A DNA stretch of 64,000 nt from assembly GCA_021307315.1 (NCBI GenBank), contig JAJSPD010000002.1, positions 682,001-746,000 of the forward strand, given 5' to 3'. The notes under the pieces were generated by a model. The model made no database searches, had not been told where the DNA came from, and saw only the letters and a program-made list of their open reading frames with translations. The DNA is from Bisporella sp. PMI_857. Lineage: Eukaryota; Ascomycota; Leotiomycetes; Helotiales; Helotiaceae. Position numbers and translations under genes: made by a program. Below are positions 60,888 to 64,000 of this stretch, in pieces (the stretch's first letter is position 1; each line of letters opens with the position of its first letter).

Positions 60888-62530
60888 AACTCTCACTTGT
60901 TACTCTATTCTCCTCCAATTATTTGACTGTGGATGGTGAACCATGCTTCTTTATCAGCTCAAATATCGCATTGGGCCTCCCAGCCTTATTTACACAGAAG
61001 CGTCGGATGCAAATTAACTTAAAGGGTGGCACCCAGCTGCACGAGCCTGCAACATACTACACAAAACATGGAGATAAGGTAGCTAATAATGAATAACAGA
61101 ATCCAAATATCTTCTGCTCTTGCAACAAGCTGGCACTATTTGCGATTCAGATCTGCTTCCTAAATGAGCTAACGTTATCGACGCTTCTATTCAATCTGTT
61201 TCCAAGCCGACTCTTCTTCTGCTACCACCTCTTCCGTAACTTGGTAACATTCTTCTTGTTCATGGCTCAGTATTGCGGCAGCAGTTCTTTCTCCAAGATT
61301 CTCACATTTGAAGTCATATAAGAGTATCTCTTATGAATTTACATACATGCCCGCCACGTAACCTCTTACACATCGTAGGCAGACAGCATCTGCTCAGGCT
61401 CCCCTCGTCCAGACAATTCGGTCAAAGATCCATTTCGCATGCCTTTCACAGAGTTTAGTTCCCTGGGCGGTAGTTATCCAAAGAAGGAATTTTCAATTAC
61501 TTCGAGCCGCCATAATATGCAATGCTTTAAGGGTAAGCCATAAACCATACACTAGGCCTTTTTTTACATGCAATACATGGAGCCCAGGAGCTCCCCTATT
61601 TTAAACGAGCCAATCACATAGATACATACGAAGTCGACAACATTATAATTCACGACCCTTAATCAGTAGGATACCCCCACGTCGCCAGCGAAACGCGCTG
61701 CTCCACGCCAAGTTTCACGCATAAACATGAACGTGCTGCTGCGTTGATTTCGAACGAGCAGCATGATATCCGGTAGGCAAAAAACGTTCCAGGATCTTAA
61801 ATTAACTATGAATGGGTTCTCCGGGTAGGATCTTTGCGGGATCCTACCTACCGCCTTATCACGGGCACAGAACTGAAAGGAGGACCGGTCGGGATAAAAC
61901 GATGCCTTGGTGCGAGGGCGACTTCGATTTTTAGAGGATGATGCGTAGATAGGAGAGGAGGGAGGCGTTGGAGGCAGGGGACGTCGCATAGAGATAATCA
62001 TACAAAGATACATTTAGGAGCATAGACGTAGGTTGGGTGGTTCAAACACTGGATATCGAAGGAAGGATTGGTGCTTAGCGTATATTGTCGCCGTCACAAC
62101 AAAGATCTCTGGAAGGTACTATGACATAGTTTTGTAGGATTCATTGATGTATATCTATAGTACAAAAGCAAGGATAATCTCGCCATATCTTCTCCTTCTG
62201 CAGAGAAGAAGTCCATGCAACGCCCATCGCTAAGGTGATTGTGGTAGTACAAAGCAAAATTATCCCTATACCCCACGCCGAATGCATCAAATGCGAGAAT
62301 GCTGATTGAGGCAGCAACCGAGCCACATCAAGATAGCTGTGCTAAACCTCCTAAAATACATGAATGTGAAAAGGAGAGAATTATAGGATTGGGTATGGTT
62401 TGCCCTCCTGAACGCCATTTCCATGCAGTTATACCACGAAGAAGTCGTTACTAGTATTGGAGACAAATGAAAGAACTGTATATGGAGTCCGAGCCGTAGC
62501 TAAACGTGGTAGTGAATGGATTTGACGGCC
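60888..62530. other. Intergenic
   Basis: 1.6 kb between two convergent 3' ends (release factor + and zinc-finger protein -). A 116-codon minus frame at 61663-62013 has no recognisable features and contains an inverted repeat, so it is not called. Confidence 0.45.
61824..61848. repeat. Inverted repeat, 9-bp arms, 7-base loop
   Basis: GGTAGGATC and GATCCTACC flank TTTGCGG. This is a hairpin-capable motif in intergenic DNA between two convergent genes. Confidence 0.8.
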
Positions 62531-64000
62531 TCACTCATGAAGATAAGTGCACTTGTCGCCCTTGGCACATCGACCTTGCGCGTAGAATTGGCAAGGCTTC
62601 TTTGGGCCTTTGTACTCGCCGTTGGGTCCCCATAGACTATTCTTCTTGAAAGTTGATTTGTGGTTGTTTTGTTCTTGTTTGCCTCGTGGGCGCGGATTCT
62701 CATCATCCCATCCACCACCATACCCTTTTTGTTGATTTCCATTACCGTAGTCGAGAGCTCCACCATCGCTGCTTGGCCAACCGTTAACATCGTACTGAGA
62801 AGCTGCACCAGTGTGGTTATTGGCCTGCGGTAGTGGCTGGCCATTGTATAGACCAGCAAGGTAAGCTTGGACCATATCATCACCAACAGCAGGCACGATA
62901 TTGTGCATATTTGGCTGGGCAGCTTGTGTGACCGGTGGTGCAAATGATTGCATAGGAGCTTGTTGAGGTGTTTGCTGGACAGAAACCACTGGGGCAGGCT
63001 GGTAAGCCGTAGTTTGAATCTGAGCATTTTGAAATTCTGCAGCAGCCTTGTCGCGAATTGCATTATCTCTATTATAGCCTGCCCACCACTCAGCTCTTCT
63101 GGCGTCACTGGTCATCCACTCGGGTGGCTCGGTTGGTGGGAAGGCCTTATCCTTTAGGATTCTGATTGTGGCAAGAAGTTTCTGGTAGGTTTCTGGATCC
63201 ATAGTGAGCGTGACGGGTATTTGAGCTGGGGTTTGTGTTCTAGTCAAGGGATCAGCAACGTTCTGAGAAGCCGGCGCGCCAAGTTGCTGGAGGACCGTGT
63301 TGACATTAGCCGACGATGATCGGGAAGTGACGTTCTCTTTAAGAGTTCGACTCAGGAAAATTTGTGATGCATATTCCGGACCATATTGTTGAATTTCTTG
63401 GAGTCTTTGAACAACCCATGGCTCAGTGGGTGCTCTGAGCTGGTGCTCCTGATCAAGTTGAGGTATATCAATTTCTGGTGGCTCCTTTGGAGTTGGTGGA
63501 ATGTCTTTGGGATCAGCGTATACGACCATGAGCTCGGAAGCTTCGCGTTGCGCCTGGATCTCCTGTTCTGGCGTTGTAAAAGTCTTCTCGCCACCTCTGG
63601 TAATATATGTAGGACCAAAGATGGTGGTCTTGGGCACATTGACAAGGTCGACCTTGACGAGATGCGCTGGATATGAGCGTTCTTCTAAGCCATCAGATAT
63701 CCCTTCGTCGTCCTCGTTGATGCCGTCCATATTTTCGGAAACGCGCCTTTTGTGCATCATACCTTCGGATCGGTCATCATGTGCATCTCTTAACATATTA
63801 TCTTGCCGTCCTTCATCTTCAGCTTGCTCGTGCTTGAATAGCCGAATTTCCTCTAGCTCGGGACCATCCTTGAAGCGCACTCTCAAATGTCGTCTACTTT
63901 CCTTTCGTTCACGACGCTTCTTCTCCTCTGGGGTTTCTGGAGCGCGGGCTGGAGCCTCTGGAGCCTTTGGTGGTTCAGGGTCCTTCATAATATCTGCTAG
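62531..64000 (-). CDS. CCCH zinc-finger protein, PNUTS/Ppn1-like, C-terminal part, cut by window end
   Basis: The frame is open from the window edge (LADI before the first ATG at 63988) to the stop, 489 residues, so the 5' end is probably outside. A basic helix (EEKKRRERKESRR) leads into HLRVRFKDGPELEEIRLFKH; RVRF fits the RVxF consensus for binding protein phosphatase 1, and the string HLRVRFKDGPELEEIRLF resembles the corresponding part of PNUTS/Ppn1, a partner of PP1 in the RNA 3'-end/transcription-termination machinery. Then come disordered Pro/Gln-rich stretches. The C-terminus is a C-x7-C-x5-C-x3-H zinc finger (CQFYAQGRCAKGDKCTYLH), as in PNUTS. The orthology is likely but based on visual resemblance. 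Confidence 0.7.
   Translation of the reverse strand, partial: LADIMKDPEPPKAPEAPARAPETPEEKKRRERKESRRHLRVRFKDGPELEEIRLFKHEQAEDEGRQDNMLRDAHDDRSEGMMHKRRVSENMDGINEDDEGISDGLEERSYPAHLVKVDLVNVPKTTIFGPTYITRGGEKTFTTPEQEIQAQREASELMVVYADPKDIPPTPKEPPEIDIPQLDQEHQLRAPTEPWVVQRLQEIQQYGPEYASQIFLSRTLKENVTSRSSSANVNTVLQQLGAPASQNVADPLTRTQTPAQIPVTLTMDPETYQKLLATIRILKDKAFPPTEPPEWMTSDARRAEWWAGYNRDNAIRDKAAAEFQNAQIQTTAYQPAPVVSVQQTPQQAPMQSFAPPVTQAAQPNMHNIVPAVGDDMVQAYLAGLYNGQPLPQANNHTGAASQYDVNGWPSSDGGALDYGNGNQQKGYGGGWDDENPRPRGKQEQNNHKSTFKKNSLWGPNGEYKGPKKPCQFYAQGRCAKGDKCTYLHE

Noticed and set aside
61663..62013. Minus-strand 116-codon frame
   Set aside because: It contains the inverted repeat, has no family features, and lies in the expected 3' UTR space of two convergent genes.

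Overview
This is nuclear DNA of a filamentous ascomycete, most likely a leotiomycete-like fungus; that placement is inferred from overall gene character and was not tested. Support for the broad call: genes are broken by short introns (mostly 45-100 nt, one about 350) with GTRAGT-type donors and CAG/TAG acceptors; genes lie on both strands with no operons; and the content is typically fungal (cell-wall-integrity MAP kinase, S10 carboxypeptidase, DUF3455 secreted protein, YAT-type amino acid permease, 2EXR family). Most gene models were spliced by hand and every internal junction was checked for reading phase.

Layout. 1-4.1 kb: 3' part of an amino acid permease (+), a small VOC/glyoxalase-fold protein (-), and a haloacid-dehalogenase-like hydrolase (+). 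4.1-11.8 kb: gene-poor, full of microsatellites and homopolymers, with one plausible 77-aa proline-rich gene (-) and a broken 2EXR-domain gene (-). 11.9-19.1 kb: the main feature, an intact nine-exon gene (-) for a 2,282-aa DNMT5-type protein joining a cytosine-C5 methyltransferase to a SNF2 ATPase with a RING finger. 19.1-24.5 kb: gene-poor, with degenerate coding traces and a perfect hairpin. 24.5-33.4 kb: 2H phosphoesterase (+), ribosomal protein eL42 (-) with an ATG-only first exon, a microsomal cytochrome P450 (+), and a SAP-like protein with C-terminal membrane segments (+). 34.8-40.3 kb: an unrecognised 277-aa protein (+), the Slt2/Mpk1 MAP kinase (+), and a secreted DUF3455 protein (-). 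43.3-49 kb: cytosolic tryptophanyl-tRNA synthetase (-) and Tom70 (+), divergent over 363 bp, then aminodeoxychorismate lyase (-). 49.7-64 kb: an unrecognised four-pass membrane protein (+), a PRELI/Ups1-like lipid-transfer protein (+), S10 serine carboxypeptidase (+), a gamma-glutamyltransferase without signal peptide (-), mitochondrial class I release factor (+), and the C-terminal part of a CCCH zinc-finger protein resembling PNUTS/Ppn1 (-), cut by the window edge.

The genes do not form an obvious pathway cluster; most are housekeeping. The standout is the complete DNMT5-type gene, whose family maintains CG methylation on hemimethylated DNA in other fungi. It sits between two gene-poor blocks that contain degenerate genes, one of which carries in-frame stops consistent with C-to-T changes.
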